DNA of 64,000 bases from positions 99,964,257-100,028,256 of the forward strand of contig OU015490.1 of NCBI GenBank assembly GCA_907164885.2, written 5' to 3'. The notes below the pieces were generated by a model, which saw only the letters and a program-made list of their open reading frames with translations, did not search any database and was not told the origin of the DNA. Both the position numbers and the translations under genes were made by a program. The stretch's first letter is position 1. Every line of letters starts with the position of its first letter. The DNA is from Dolomedes plantarius (Eukaryota > Arthropoda > Arachnida > Araneae > Dolomedidae). This document shows, one piece after another, positions 12,230 to 23,431 of this stretch.

Positions 12230-15200
12230 TTTCTTCAGGGGATAAAACTTTGCAGAAAATTTTCTCATCTGATCTACTTTTATCAGTTATTAATATTATT
12301 AACTTAACGTTAATTTACTATTTCCTGCTATAACTTATTCAATTTCAATTTAACGATAGTAAATAAGAAAAATTTCTTCTAATATGACACGCGTATAAAA
12401 AGGGGTTAAAATTTTGACCGAGCTTCAATATTTAAACAAAATTTTGAGTATTTTCTATAAGTGGAGTCTAGTGCTATCAATAAAATTATTTTCAGAAATT
12501 CAGATTATATATAATTAAAATCAGATATATATATAATTAATTATCATAAATTTCTTCTAATATGATACGCGTATAAAAAGGGTTTAGACTTTTGACACCG
12601 AGCTTCAATATTTTAATCAAATTTTGACTGATTTCTGTAGATACAGTTTAGCGATATCAATAAAATTGTGAAAAAGTTTAATAAGTTCCACAGGAATAAA
12701 TTTTAGAATGAAAAATGTTTCCCATCCTTTGAATACCCCTAAATCTCTGTTTCTTTTTTTCTATCAATAGATCTGAAGAGGATCTAATCAATTTTACCAG
12801 TATATTTTCTTAACTGATATTTAGCAGGATACAAATCGTGGCACAAAACCACTAATTACGGCTTTGAATGGCGGGAGTTGCCTTTACGAACAGCAAAGAA
12901 AAAAATTTAGGGATCCGGTAAAGAACCTGTTTATGTCAACAACTAACTTATTCAATTTAAATTTATCGGCAGCAAGTTAGCAAAAATGTCTTCTATCATG
13001 ATACGCGGATAAAAATGGATTAGAATTTTGACACCGAGCTTCAAGATTTAAATCAGAGTTTTTCAATAGTTACAGTTAATGCTGTCAATAAAACTATGTA
13101 ATCAGTTTTGGAATGAAAAAAAGTTCCTTATGCTTTGGAGATCCATAAATCTCCGTTTCTTTGCTTTTATTATGAGACTAGCTGAAAACCCGCACTTCGC
13201 TAGGGAGTACATTCAAATTAAATACAACGGTCAATGTATGCAATTAATGCCAAAATAAATAAATAAATATATATATTTATGATAAATACGACGATCAATG
13301 TATACAGTTGATGTAAAAAAAAACAACAAAATATATTTATAAAAAAATCGTAATTGATATCTTTATAGACAAAATAATGTAGAAGAAAATATTCAAATTA
13401 AATGTAATAGGACATACTAAAGAATATAGTACAGTTAATATAGTACAGTTTGAGGCACATAATATCTTTTATTGTATTTTAATATTTTTTTGGATGATGT
13501 CCAATCTTCTGCCGCATGAGCAAGATTAAAAAAAAAAAAAAATTGTCTATTATGTTGTTAAGCACGTGACGATAAATTTATTTAAAGTACCAGTAAAAGA
13601 AATCACGTGAACAGCATTTAATAAATTAAATTCTAATAATTAATCTTTAAAAATACATCAAAAATCAGAAAATGGAGGTAAAGATTCGAAAAAAATTTCA
13701 TTTTAAAGGAATTTTTATGATCTTTCTCGCGATATAAATTTTATAACGCTCAATTTATTATTTTAAATGCAAACTTAAAAAAAGTTACTATAACAACTTA
13801 AAAATTTAATTTTAAAAAAATCTAAGAAGAATTTTTCAAAAATCTTTCTTAGTGCACCCCTACACTATAAGAAGAATCGCCGTGCAAAATTTCAGCCCTT
13901 TAGGTCCAGCGGTTTGGTCTGTGCTTTGTATGTCAGTCAGTCAGTCAGTCAGTCAGTCAGTCAGTTACGGAACTGTTTTATATATATAGATTAGTAGGCG
14001 ATCTTAATACTTTCTTAACTGATAATTGGCGGGAAACGAATCTTGGCACAAAATCACTAATTACGGTTTTTCCTTGCAGTCCGTTACTTTTGCAATAGCA
14101 AAGAAAAATTCAGGGGTTCGGTAAAGAACCTTTATATGTCAACTACTAACTTATTCAATTTAAATGTATCGGCAATGCATTAGCAAATATTTCTTCTATT
14201 ATGATACGCGTATAAAATTGGATTAGAATTTTGACACCGAGCTTCAAGATTTCAATCAAACTTCGAGTTCTCCAATATTTACAGTCTAATGCTATCAATC
14301 AAATCCACAAATCTCCATTTATTTGCTTTTATTGTTAATCAGTAGGCGATCTTAATACTTTCTTTACTGATATTTGGAAGGAAACGAAACTTAGCACAAA
14401 ATCTCTAATTTCGGTTTTGATTGCATTGATCTTTACAAATAGTTGCCTTTACAAACAACAAAAAAAATTCAGGGGTCCGGTAAAGAACCTACATATGTCA
14501 ACTACTAACTTATGCAATTTAAATTTATCGGAAATACGTTAGAAAATTTCTTCTTTTATGATATGCGTATAAAAATGGGTTAGAATTTCGACACTGAGCT
14601 TCAAGATTTAAATAAAACTTTGAGTTTTTTCAATATTTACAGTCTAATGCTATCAATCAAATTCATAAATCTCCATTTCTTTGTTTTTATTATGAGATCA
14701 GTAGGCGATCTTAATACATTATTAGCTGATATTTCTAGGGAAACGAATCTTAGCAAAAAAATCACTAATTATGGTTTTGATTGCAGTGAGTTGCCTTTAC
14801 AAACAACAAAGAAAATTTCAGGGGTCTGGTAAAGAACCTGCTTATGTCAACTACTAACTTATTCAATTTAAATTTATAAGCAATAACTTAGAAAAAATAT
14901 CTTCTATTATGATATGCGTATAAAACTGGATTAGAATTTTCACACCGAGCTTCAAGGTTTCAATCAAACTTCGAATTTTTAAATATTTACAGTCTAATGC
15001 TATCAACCAAATCCTCCATTTCTTTGCTTTTATTGTGAGATCAGCAGGAGAGAAACGAATCTGAGTACAAAATCACTAATTACGGTTTTGATTGCAGTGA
15101 GTTAGTTGCCTTTACATACAGCAAAGAAAATTTCAGGGTTCCGGTAAAGAAGCTGCTTATGACAACTACTAACTTTTTCAATTTAAATTTGTTGGCAATA

Positions 15201-16951
15201 GCAAAAGTTTCTTCCATTAAGATACGCGTATAAAAATGGATTAGAATTTTGACACCGAGCTTCAATATTTAAATCAAACTTTTCAATATTTACAGTCTAA
15301 TGCTATCAATCAAATCCATAAATCTCCATTTCTTTGCTTTTATTGTGAGATCAGTAGCGATCTTAATACTTTCTTAACTGATATATCCCTCCACGAAGGA
15401 AAAAAATCTTAGCACTAAATCACTAATTACAGTTTTGATTGCAGTGAGTTGCCTTTACAAACAGGAAAGAAAATTTCAAGGTTTCCGGTAAAGAACCTGC
15501 TTATGTCAACTTCTAACATATTCAATTTAAATTTGTCGGCAATAAGTTAGCAAAAATTTCTTCTATTATGATATACGTAAAAAAAAAATGGATTACAATT
15601 TTGGCACTGAACTTCAATATTTAAATCACACTTTGAGTTTTCAATATTTACAGTCTAATGCTATCAATCAAATTCACAAATTTCTATTTCTTTGCTTTTA
15701 TTGTGAGATCAGAAGCGATCTTAATAATTTCTTAACTGATATATCCCTCCACGGAGGAAAAAAAATCTTAGCACTAAATCACTAATTACAGTTTTGATTT
15801 CAGTGAGTTGCCTTTACAAACAGCAAAGAAAATTTCAAGGTTTTCGTTAAAGAACCTGCTTATGTCAACTTCTAACTTATTCAATTTAAATTTGTCGGCA
15901 ATAAGTTAGCAAAAATTTCTTCTATTATGATACACGTAAAAAAATGGATTACAATTTTGGCACCGAGCTTCAATATTTAAATCACACTTTGAGTTTTTCA
16001 ATATTTACAGTCTAATGCTATCAATCAAATTCACAAATTTCTATTTCTTTGCTTTTATTGTGAGATCAGAAGCGATCTTAATACTTTCCAAACTGATATA
16101 TCCGTCCACGGAGGAAAAAAAATCTTAGCACTAAATCACTAATTACAGTTTTGATTGCAGTGAGTTGCCTTTACAAACAGCAAAGAAAATTTCAAGGTTT
16201 CTGGTAAAGAACCTGCTTATGTCAACTTCTAACTTATTCAATTTAAATTTATCGGCAATAAGTTAGCAAAAATTTCTTCTATTATGATACACGTAAAAAA
16301 ATGGATTACAATTTTGATACCGAGCTTCAATATTTAAATCTCACTTTGAGTTTTTCAATATTTACAGTCTTATGCAATCAATCAAATTCACAAATTTCTA
16401 TTTCTTTGCTTTTATTGAGAGATCAGAAGCGATCTTAATACTTTATTAACTGATATATCCCTCCACGGAGGAAAAAAAATCTTAGCACTAAATCACTAAT
16501 TACAGTTTTGATTGCAGTGAGTTGCCTTTACAAACAGCAAAGAAAATTTCAAGGTTTCTGGTAAAGAACCTGCTTATGTCAACTTCTAACTTATTCAATT
16601 TAAATTTATCGGCAATAAATTAGCAAAAATTTCTTCTATTATGATACACGTAAAAAAATGGATTACAATTTTGATACCGACCTTCAATATTTAAATCTCA
16701 CTTTGAGTTTTTCAATATTTACAGTCTTATGCAATCAATCAAATGCATAAATCTCCATTTCTTTTCTTTTGTTATGAGATCAGTAGCAATCTTAATACTT
16801 TCTTAATTGATATATCCCTCCATGGAGGGGAAACGAATCTTAGCACTAAATCACTAATTACGGTTTTGATTGCAGGGAGTTAGTTGCCTTTACAAACAGC
16901 AAAGAAAATTTCAGGGGTCCGGTAAAGAACCTGCCTATGTCAACTACTAAC
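12230..16951. repeat. Satellite array, 357-bp unit, about 11-12 copies
   Basis: Each unit contains GATCAGTAGGCGATCTTAAT, TTGCCTTTACAAACAGCAAA, GGTAAAGAACCTGC and GACACCGAGCTTCAA in order. Landmarks at 15,353, 15,711, 16,068, 16,425 and 16,782 give 357-358 bp spacing. Earlier spacings (348, 359, 346, 307) are less regular. Units at the right end are nearly identical and those at the left are diverged. Short open frames in it are not conserved between units. Helitron-1 copy D interrupts the array. Confidence 0.92.
13178..13990 (-). mobile_element. Non-autonomous Helitron-1, copy D, inside the satellite
   Basis: 813 bp with full-length ends, between A (13,177) and T (13,991). The satellite unit continues on both sides: ...TATGAGA before and TTAGTAGGCGATC after, against the uninterrupted TATGAGATCAGTAGGCGATC at 14,691-14,710. 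It has the longest (CAGT)n tract of the copies seen here. Confidence 0.92.
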
Positions 16952-18069
16952 TTACAAAATATTATGCATTGTCCCCAGAGGAGTTACTCGGTACCTTGGG
17001 ACGAGGAAAAAGGCGGGGGACGGGGATATCTGGTTAGAAGGAATTGAAAGAAGGCAGCGAAAAGGTGTCGAACTTTTCGCCCGTTGTTGAAAAGAACCCC
17101 CCTCGCCCTATCCCCAACAATATTTCCTCAATGGTTTTCAGTTTCACATGGACAAGAGTTACACTGTGTTAGTAGCCTAGGAAGTGATACGGTTTCCGCT
17201 GCAGTGTTAGGAAGTGAATAGCGGCCATGTTTTTTTTTTTTTCTGGCACCGACGCCCTAGACAGAGCAGTCCACATACTTAATCTACAATACTGGAGACT
17301 ATTTTGGTATTGTCGGATCACTCTTTTTTATTTCTTATTTTTTTTCTGCGGCGATATACACAGGTTTTTAAACACAATGAAATGTACTTTTTAACTCCCC
17401 CCTTCAGGAGTATATTTTTTTTTCGCTTGATGGAAGTGCGATAAAAAATAGTTTGGCACTTCTTTTTTCGGGATAGCAGACTTTATTAAGGGTTTCCGTT
17501 TGCAATTTATTTATTACTGATTCATATGGTGGCATCGGTTCTTTGACTCGACGGACAGTTTTCGATTTATATGAAGTGTTGGGTTTCGTTTTAAGAGAAT
17601 TCCAAAGAAAAAATGCGCTCTTAAAATGGTGCGTTATCGTTCCGAGATTTTTCTATGGGAGTGTATAAAGGTGGCTGAGTAATTCCATACTCACCGTGCG
17701 ATATGGGTTCTTTAAACTGGTACTAAAAGCATTCTATTTAATAAGTTATGTCCTTATTTACTTAACCAAAAATATTTTTAAATCTTAGATGCCGATAAAT
17801 GTCTGACAAATAGCAGGTGTGTCTGGGCAGCAAATATTATGTTTACCCTTTAGCAAAATAAAAGTGACATAGTAATTTTTTTAGTAACAGTTTCGATGAG
17901 GAAATGAAATTTCCACCAACATAGACTTTTAAAACTAATTGAAAGGCTGATTCTATTGCGGTAGCATACATTCACAATAAACATGATAATATTTATCTAT
18001 GTAAAATGGGTGATGCCCACGATAATCATTGCGGCAGAAGAATTTAAAATATTTAACCATTATATGCGA
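16952..18069. other. Non-repeat DNA with a GC-rich block
   Basis: About 16,965-17,260 is clearly richer in G and C than its surroundings and holds no matching repeat elsewhere in the window. It could be a promoter or untranslated exon of a host gene, or part of an unrecognised element. No convincing open frame or splice pattern was found. The remainder is ordinary AT-rich sequence. Confidence 0.35.
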
Positions 18070-18898
18070 CTAGCTGAATACCCGTACTTCGTTACATTCG
18101 AGTACATTCAAATTAAATACAACGGTCAATGTATGCAATTAAGGCCAATATATACAGGTGGTTATAAAAATAATGGAAACACTAAGAAACATCATGAAAA
18201 CCTTTATTAATACGGCGCAGGATCACCTTTGTCATATAATACCACCTGATTCACCTTGGAATTGGATCATACAGGTCATGAATAGTGGTTAAGAATATAT
18301 TATACCATTCTTCAGGGAAAAATCATGAAAGTTCCTATAGAGATGCTGTGGCGGATATCGATACCTAGCTCTATCCGAGTTTACAGATCACAGTGGTTGG
18401 ATGATATATAGTCGGGGGAATTGTACAGTGCAAGATAAGATATTTGACTTCTTTTTCATGGTCTTCAAACCAATGCTTGATAGCTGTATGTATAGGGGGA
18501 TTATGAACCTGGAGAACGTCATCTCCTGCAAGAAACAATGTTTGCACCATAGGATGGATTAGTGAGCTAAAATTTCGACATAGTCCTTCCCATTCAATCT
18601 CCCTTTTGGGGTTACAATAGGGCCTGCAGAAAACCATGAGATGCCTTCCCAAACCCTGATAGATCTACCTCCATGATTGACAGTTAAGATGAGACATCCA
18701 GAATCTTATGCTTGTGTAGGTGTTCTCCAGACATACGCACGTTCTGTTGCCAAGAACAGGACCTTCTTAGTGCACCCCTTCATTATAAGGAGAATCGCCA
18801 TGCAAAATTTCAGCCCTTTAGGTCCAGCGGTTTGGTCTGCGCGTTATCTGTCAGTCAGTCAGTCAGTCAGTTACGGAACTGTTTTATATATATATAGA
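18070..18898 (-). mobile_element. Helitron-1 copy E, interior replaced by a Tc1 relic
   Basis: The CTAG end lies at 18,070-18,073 and the TC end at 18,897-18,898, with A and T on the outside. Only about 85 bp of the 3' end and 137 bp of the 5' end remain. The roughly 600 bp between are a Tc1-like element instead, so the Helitron's own centre has been lost. The hairpin is damaged (an inserted ATTCG-like segment near 18,095). Confidence 0.82.
18155..18761 (-). pseudogene. Tc1-like transposon relic with transposase fragment
   Basis: A Tc1-type end, TA followed by CAGGTGGTTATAAAAATAA, starts at 18,155. On the minus strand the DNA reads as a decayed Tc1-like transposase: GLGRHLMVFCRPYCNPK, then HPMVQTLFLAGDDVLQVHN, NPPIHTAIKHWFEDHEKEV (the second-Asp region, where the expected DDNAP is now VHNPP), then a degraded region where the third acidic residue should be. 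Stops and frame changes occur throughout. The far end has no matching inverted repeat and joins Helitron-1 sequence directly, indicating a deletion through both elements. Confidence 0.75.
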
Positions 18899-19143
18899 TT
18901 AGCGTCTTGTAAACGTTCACTTTCAGGAACACTAAAAGCCATTTGTCTCACTTAATAGGAGTTTCAAAGCGAATTTTTTTAATATATGTGCCTAATTTAA
19001 AGTGGTATGTGCATAACGCTTTGAAAATAAATATATTTATTTGACGATATACTAAAAATAGTAAAATTGGTTATTTTTATGCCCGTAATTATAATATACT
19101 ATACTCTACGTTTTATCTTAATTAATAATGTTTATACGTGACT

Positions 19144-19212
19144 AGAAGTGGTCTAGTAGTAGTAGGCTGGGCATCGACGAACGCCATTAAATACCTTTGT
19201 GTCTAGGCCGGA
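19144..19212 (+). repeat. SINE-1 fragment
   Basis: Contains GCCATTAAATACCT, TGTCTAGGCCGGATATG, matching in inverted form the body of the SINE at 25,284-25,629. Confidence 0.6.
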
Positions 19213-19464
19213 TATGAACAAATTCCATAGATCGGGAAGTTCATCCACGATGTCAGTGAGTGGGGAAAGGTGCGAGCCCTCCCAGATGTCCCCCCTGGGA
19301 GTGGATAATCAAAATTGAGGTGGCACCAAGGGAGTAATGTTGATTCACCTGTACGGTGCTCCAAAAAAATATTAGTCAATAATTCCTGCGGTACTGTGTA
19401 AGTGTCTCAGACAAAGAGCCTCTACATTAGCTAGAACATAAATAAATAAATAAATAAATAAAGG
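19213..19464 (+). repeat. SINE-2 copy, 5' truncated, with (TAAA)n tail
   Basis: The 3' body (GTAATGTTGATTCACCTGT, GGTGCTCC, GCCTCTACATTAG) resembles 52,490-52,672 and 59,752-59,950. It ends in a run of AAATA/TAAA units (19,437-19,464), typical of retroposon tails. Confidence 0.65.
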
Positions 19465-19607
19465 TTATTCTTAAACTTATTTATAAGTTTTAAGCTGGAT
19501 CTCCCCAGTTTTGAAAATGTCGTACATTCTATCTGTTTGAAAAATGCCGTGAATATTTCTAACTTACACAATGAACAGTATACGCAGCAGTAAATTAATA
19601 TCGCCAA

Positions 19608-20558
19608 ATATAATTGAATCGGTCATTTTAAAAAAGGAGTCATCTCCGTTTTATAAAATTTTTAATGAGAATCAAAAAAGTATAATTCGCCTACATTCAT
19701 TATTACTTAGATTAAATTTAGTATTTATTATGTTTTTAAGGGAGCAAGGGACCTTCAACCTCATTTCGTTTAAATTTTTCAATATTTTACTCTACATTCT
19801 AAAAGAGAATAATTAAAATTCTTTTCTGCAGCATTGAAGTCACTTAGAATTCACAAATAATCATTTAGTGGAAGAATAGGACCTGTTTTTCAAAAAAATA
19901 TTCAAAAATGCCAGAAATTTTCAAAATGTTCCATGCGCATTCGTTTCCTTCTAACTTCTTCCAAATTTCTCACGATTGTTTATGGAAGTGTTTGTCACAA
20001 AACCGTGCAAAGTTCTTTGAAACCCCAGGTGATTTTCAAATTTATAGACCATGAAATAAAGTAAAAAATGCTGAAAAGTAAAAAATAATAATTGGTAGGA
20101 TAAAAAATATATTATTTAAAACTTTAGCTTCATAAAAAAAATCCAATGCAGAATTATGTTTAGATATATATGGTAAACTTATATTAAAATAGTTAAGGTT
20201 TTTATATGATTTGGGATGCGCATGGATCATTTTGAAAAAAGTTAGCATTTTTTTAAAAAAATTTTGAAAAATAGGCATGTTTCTGCTAAAAAATCGTTAT
20301 TTTTAATCCTAAGGATCTTGAATGCAGTAAAAAAGAATATTAATCATCTTATTCTGTATATCGAGTTAAAAATTTAAAATTAAAAAATTCGAGGTTGAAG
20401 GTCCCTTGTCCCCTTAAGGCATCAATCCTGATGCAAAAATATAATTTGTCAGTATTTTTTTAACTTGGGGGGGGGGGGCAGAAAAGTTGGAGAAAAGTGG
20501 AGATGAGTTTTTGAAAAGTGGAGATGACTCCTTTAAAAAATGACCGATTCAATTCTAA
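19608..20558. mobile_element. Fold-back element with long inverted ends
   Basis: AATTGAATCGGTCATTTTAA at the left (about 19,612) mirrors ATGACCGATTCAATT at the right (about 20,541), extended by GGAGTCATCTCC/GGAGATGACTCC. A second, inner pair lies at about 19,736-19,770 (GGGACCTTCAACCTC) and 20,388-20,415 (GAGGTTGAAGGTCCC). No coding region. Superfamily unknown, and exact ends and target duplication are uncertain. Confidence 0.65.
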
Positions 20559-20559
20559 T

Positions 20560-20803
20560 ACAGACCTGTTCTTTTCTACCGTGGCAGACACTTTATCCTG
20601 AGGGCATTCACCCATGCACACCAATGCCACCCATGCACACCCATGCACCCATGCGCATTACTCTCTTGGTTAAGTTACCATTGGAGTACCTTACATGTAA
20701 ACCGACACTATGCCCTATGAGAGGACAACCCTGGCTTATCCGGGATTTGATCCCGAGCTGTGTGGAAACTCGCAGCACTGACCACTATATGACGCGGGCG
20801 GCA
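20560..20803 (-). repeat. tRNA-derived SINE (SINE-2 type)
   Basis: On the minus strand it starts with a tRNA-like head: an A-box-like TAGTGGTCAGTGCTGCG and a B-box-like GGGATCAAATCCC, about 30 bp apart. The body follows towards 20,575. The ATGCAC repeats near 20,613-20,655 are a local expansion. Confidence 0.65.
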
Positions 20804-21683
20804 GAATTAAGCTGTGAATTGTGTAAAATTTTTTCATGCAGTTGGGTGCTTCTTACTATTTTGTGAATAAAAGATGTGTATACAGTATTTTTCGGACCAT
20901 AAGACGCACCATTTTACATTAAAAAAATCGACTTAAAATTGAGTTGGGTCTTATGTTCCGAAGGTAACATTAAAATAAAATGAATATTCTGTTATCTATA
21001 AAACAGTTCCGTAACTGACTGACATATAACGCACAGACCAAACCGCTGGACATAAAGGGCTGAAATTTTGCATGGCGATTCTTCCTATAGTGTAGGGGTG
21101 CACTAAGAAAGATTTCTGAAAAATTCTTCTTAGATTTTTTTAAATTAAATTTTTGAGCCTCGTTTGTAATATTCTTTAAAGTTTGCATTTAAAATAATGA
21201 TTGGAGGGTTATAAATTTATATTACGAGAAAGACCATAAAAATTCCTTTAAAATGAAATTTTTTTCGAATCTTTACCTCCATTTTCTGATTTTTGGTGAA
21301 TTTTTAAATATTAATTTTTGGAATTTAATTTATTAAATGCTGATCACGTGGTTTCTTTTTTTTGTGATGCTTTAAATTAATTTATCGTCACGTGCATAAC
21401 AACGAAATAAATTGACAAAAAAAATATTTCTTTTTCTTTCTAATACGGCAGACGATTGGACATTATCCAAAAAAGTATTAACATACAATAAAAGAAATGT
21501 TCCTCAAACTGTACTATATTAACTGTACTATATTCTTTAATATGTTCCATTAGATTTAATTTGAATATTTTCTTTTACATTATTTTGTCTATAAAAATAT
21601 CCGTTACGATTTTTTTATAAATATATTTTTTCGTTTTTTTTTTTTTTTACATCAATTGCATACATTGATCGTTGTATTTATTA

Positions 21684-22698
21684 TCTATATATATATAAAT
21701 GAATGTTTGTTTGTTCGTATTTTATGCGCTGCCGTACCGTTCATCCGATTACCTATTCCCGCCTATCCGATTACCTATCCGATTACTTTTCCTTACCCGC
21801 TACCTATTCAAACTCAAATATACTGAATCAATGTACACTTAGCTAGAAACACGTGCATTTAGCCTTGACGCCATGATTTATATAACTGAAGTGACATTGA
21901 AACATAGCAGATGATTTAGTTTTGAGAAAGAATTACAATCATGAAATACGTGTATATTATAATTAAGAAATTCTGAAAGTGGCATTGAAACGTAGCAGAC
22001 GATTTAGTTTTGAGAAAGAATTCCGAGCTTGAAATACGTGTATATACTTTTTCTATAATAATTATCAGATTTGCTGTGTTTTAATATTGAATATGATCTC
22101 AATCCATTCAAACATTATTGATTCTTTTTCTATAATAATAAATCCATTCAAACGTTATTGACTAGCTGTAAACTAATGCTTTAAAATGCCCAAAAAGAGG
22201 AGAGCAACTTTTAATCCTGCAGAAGTAAGGGCAAAATATCAAAGATTGTTGAGAAATGAGCAATGTGAGGGAAAAAAAACAGAAGTGAGCGAAGCCAACA
22301 AAATTCGAAATGCAGTTAGACGAACACAAGAATCTGAATAAAAACATTCCCAAGAGCGCGAAGCCAACAGAATTCAAAATGCAGTTAGACGCACACAAGA
22401 ATCTGAAGAAAAAACATTCCCAAGAGCTCGAAGGAAACAGAATTCGTATTGTAGTGATCCGAAGCAGTGAGACTGATGAAGAAACTTTTAACGCGTCGAA
22501 CATACGATCGTCTTCGAGCTTCAACATCGAAAGGAGAGGAAAGCGATGAACAACGACAGCACCGACAACAAACTAATGCTATTTGCTACCGCAAAAGAAT
22601 TTTAGCGAAAACTTTAGAACATCATAACACGAGGCTAATCATTGAAAAAAAATGATAACAGAAACTGAATCCCGAGCGAAGCCGAGTAATACATCTAG
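21684..22698 (+). mobile_element. Non-autonomous Helitron-2, nested in copy F
   Basis: Starts TCTATATATATATAAATGAA after A21683 and ends ATACATCTAG before T22699, again A/T flanks with no duplication. The terminal hairpin CCCGAGCGAAGCCGAG looks like a decayed CCCGGGCGAAGCCGGG. Its 3' half holds basic, Glu/Arg-rich coding remnants. Confidence 0.82.
22186..22341 (+). pseudogene. Basic protein fragment captured in Helitron-2
   Basis: A 51-codon open frame starting MPKKRRATFNPAEVRAKYQR with a repeating ANKIRNAVRRTQESE motif. The motif recurs downstream (ANRIQNAVRRTQESEEKTF, about 22,355-22,430) but in another frame after a stop. Such charged, repetitive stretches occur at the N-terminus of Helitron Rep/helicase proteins, so this may be the remnant of the autonomous element's own gene. 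It has no Rep or helicase motifs. Confidence 0.45.
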
Positions 22699-22712
22699 TA
22701 AATATATATATA

Positions 22713-23331
22713 CAGTCGAACATCCATATATCGAAGTAGCAAAATGCAGGAAAAAAATTCGATATATAGAAATTTCGATATATAGAATTGATCTTAGTTT
22801 CATCATAATTCTCCTACAACATTAAAATTAAAGCTCATTTTCGTATACGAAACTTCATTTCCAATTTATATGCAAATCACATTAAATGAAAGTTAATAAC
22901 TAAAAAATGAATTAACATGAAAGATTTATTGAGTACTATATACCTTTAAAAAAAACAATAATCCAGACAGTGGTTACAGTGATCACAGTTACATTCTTTA
23001 AAAAAAAAAGCTACGAACATCTTGCTGAACAGTTAGTTTTGCGGAAAGTTCAAAGAAATGTTCGTATTTATTCAGTCCACTGAAAACTTCATCAGGAACA
23101 TTTTCCGCGAATTGAAGTCCACGACGTAATGTTTCAAATGCCAAAAATCGGGAGATTTTATTCTAAAGTGGAATACAATCTCCCAATTTCTCTTGAAAAA
23201 AATTTCGATATATAGAGATTTTTTCGATATATAGAAACAATTTTTCTATGTAATGAACATGGAGATTTGCTAAGAGTTCAATATATAGAAAATTTCGATA
23301 TAGGGAAGTTCGATATATGGAGGTTCGACTG
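22713..23331. mobile_element. Pogo/Tigger-type MITE, copy 1
   Basis: Ends are CAGTCGAACATCCATATATC and its inverse GATATATGGAGGTTCGACTG, flanked by TA. The related copy is at 56,813-57,426. A minus-strand segment near 23,041-23,135 reads ETLRRGLQFAENVPDEVFSG, LNKYEHFFELSAKLTVQQD. This is probably the C-terminal tail of the parent transposase. Confidence 0.78.
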
Positions 23332-23431
23332 TATATACATATTTTTGGCATTAATTGCATACATTGACCGTTGTATTTATTTTGAATGTACTCCGTAACG
23401 AAGTATGGGTTTTCAGCTAGTATATATCATA

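Larger units (their letters stand above)
20995..23420 (+). mobile_element. Helitron-1 copy F carrying two nested insertions
   Basis: Starts TCTATAAAACAGTTCCG after A20994 and ends CAGCTAG before T23421. Without its passengers it would be about 790 bp, like other copies. A second Helitron (21,684-22,698) and a TA-flanked MITE (22,713-23,331) sit within 15 bp of each other near its 3' end. Copy G (50,600-50,635) shows the same stretch uninterrupted. Confidence 0.85.

Noticed and set aside
14620..15785. Short open frames in the satellite array
   Set aside because: Not shared between units of the array, so not under coding constraint.
12230..16951. The regularly spaced repeats as a CRISPR-like array
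   Set aside because: The repeats are long contiguous 357-bp monomers without unique spacers, in a eukaryotic background. This is satellite DNA.
16952..17280. Ribosomal RNA or other structured RNA in the GC-rich block
   Set aside because: No conserved rRNA segment or known small RNA fold was recognised on reading.
20560..20803. A functional tRNA gene
   Set aside because: A- and B-box-like motifs are present, but the acceptor stem is not closed and the tRNA-like part continues into a SINE body. The same holds at 43,318, 43,556, 43,975 and 59,752.
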